Positions 63,790 through 64,000 of a stretch of DNA of 64,000 nucleotides are shown here, piece by piece. Origin of the DNA: Rhynchopus sp. YZ270_cl-10. Its lineage: Eukaryota; Euglenozoa; Diplonemea; Diplonemida; Diplonemidae. The notes under the pieces were generated by a model. The model did no database searches and was not told the DNA's origin. It worked only from the letters and a program-made list of their open reading frames with translations. Position 1 is the stretch's first letter; every line of letters begins with the position of its first letter. The translations under genes were made by a program, and so were the position numbers. The stretch covers positions 62,001 to 126,000 of the forward strand of contig OZ037875.1 of the NCBI GenBank assembly GCA_964035575.1, written 5' to 3'.

Positions 63790-64000
63790 CTAAAGGAAAA
63801 AGCGGCTCTTCCCCTTTGCCATGGTAGCAACTGTCTTGCGTACAACGTGGCTGCACTTCTCCTTTCCGTGTACGGTCTGCAATGCTGTACACCCTTGGAG
63901 GAACGAGTCCCCAATCGCAGTGACTGCTTGAAGGCCTGTGAGGTCAACCGTCGACAGAGTGGTGCACTCCGCGAGGAACCGGTTCCCAATCGCAGTTACT
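63790..64000 (-). CDS. BspA-like leucine-rich-repeat protein, 3' end
   Basis: The last 69 codons plus stop of a gene entering from the right edge. The frame reads VTAIGNRFLAECTTLSTVDL, then TGLQAVTAIGDSFLQGCTAL. These are two repeats of the ~23-residue BspA/LRR_5 type (I-G-x-x-F-L-x-x-C-x-x-L-x-x-V). A basic tail KTVATMAKGKSRFFL follows. Such repeats are common in surface or adhesion proteins of protists; with only the tail visible nothing more can be said. Confidence 0.8.
   Translation of the reverse strand, partial: VTAIGNRFLAECTTLSTVDLTGLQAVTAIGDSFLQGCTALQTVHGKEKCSHVVRKTVATMAKGKSRFFL

Overview
Eukaryotic nuclear DNA from a protist, most likely a euglenozoan and possibly a diplonemid. The evidence is indirect. 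Every host gene I can support lies on the minus strand. Start codons are preceded by pyrimidine-rich stretches ending in AG, as at trans-splice acceptors. Conventional GT-AG introns are few and short. A gene family looks like the lysine/alanine-rich HMG-box proteins that package kinetoplast DNA. One gene resembles the receptor-type cyclases of trypanosomatids. No rRNA or tRNA gene could be supported, so the taxon is an inference.

Layout: 0-2.06 kb is satellite DNA in several unrelated short-unit arrays. 2.1-19.8 kb is a tandem, partly duplicated array of seven related genes with mitochondrial-type leaders, lysine-rich coils and HMG boxes, in two alternating architectures. 19.8-29.2 kb carries single-copy housekeeping genes: a METTL21-type methyltransferase, RRS1 (ribosome biogenesis, one intron), an EF-hand-like unknown and the TFIIH subunit TFB2/p52. 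A 2.2 kb terminal-inverted-repeat (TIR) transposon with a 9-bp target duplication lies among them.

29.35-46.56 kb is a transposon graveyard with one element that still looks whole. It holds a 3.4 kb TACACGGC element; an alternating chain of TAGGGG-ended and TAGGCATA-ended elements joined at G-runs, one of which encodes a 772-aa hAT transposase with two introns; and two more 9-bp-TSD elements that share an internal module with the first but differ in their termini. 46.6-53.1 kb is gene-poor, with foldback hairpins, a small recurring stem-loop motif and a decayed LINE fragment.

53.1-64 kb returns to minus-strand genes: a receptor cyclase-like protein with substituted catalytic residues, a shortened HemB (porphobilinogen synthase) homologue lacking its catalytic lysines, a ubiquitin-like/beta-propeller protein, a membrane-anchored subtilase with EGF and CUB domains, and the 3' end of a BspA-like leucine-rich-repeat gene. 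The single-copy genes do not form one pathway; their shared orientation suggests a polycistronic unit. The HMG array looks like a locus under expansion for mitochondrial DNA packaging.
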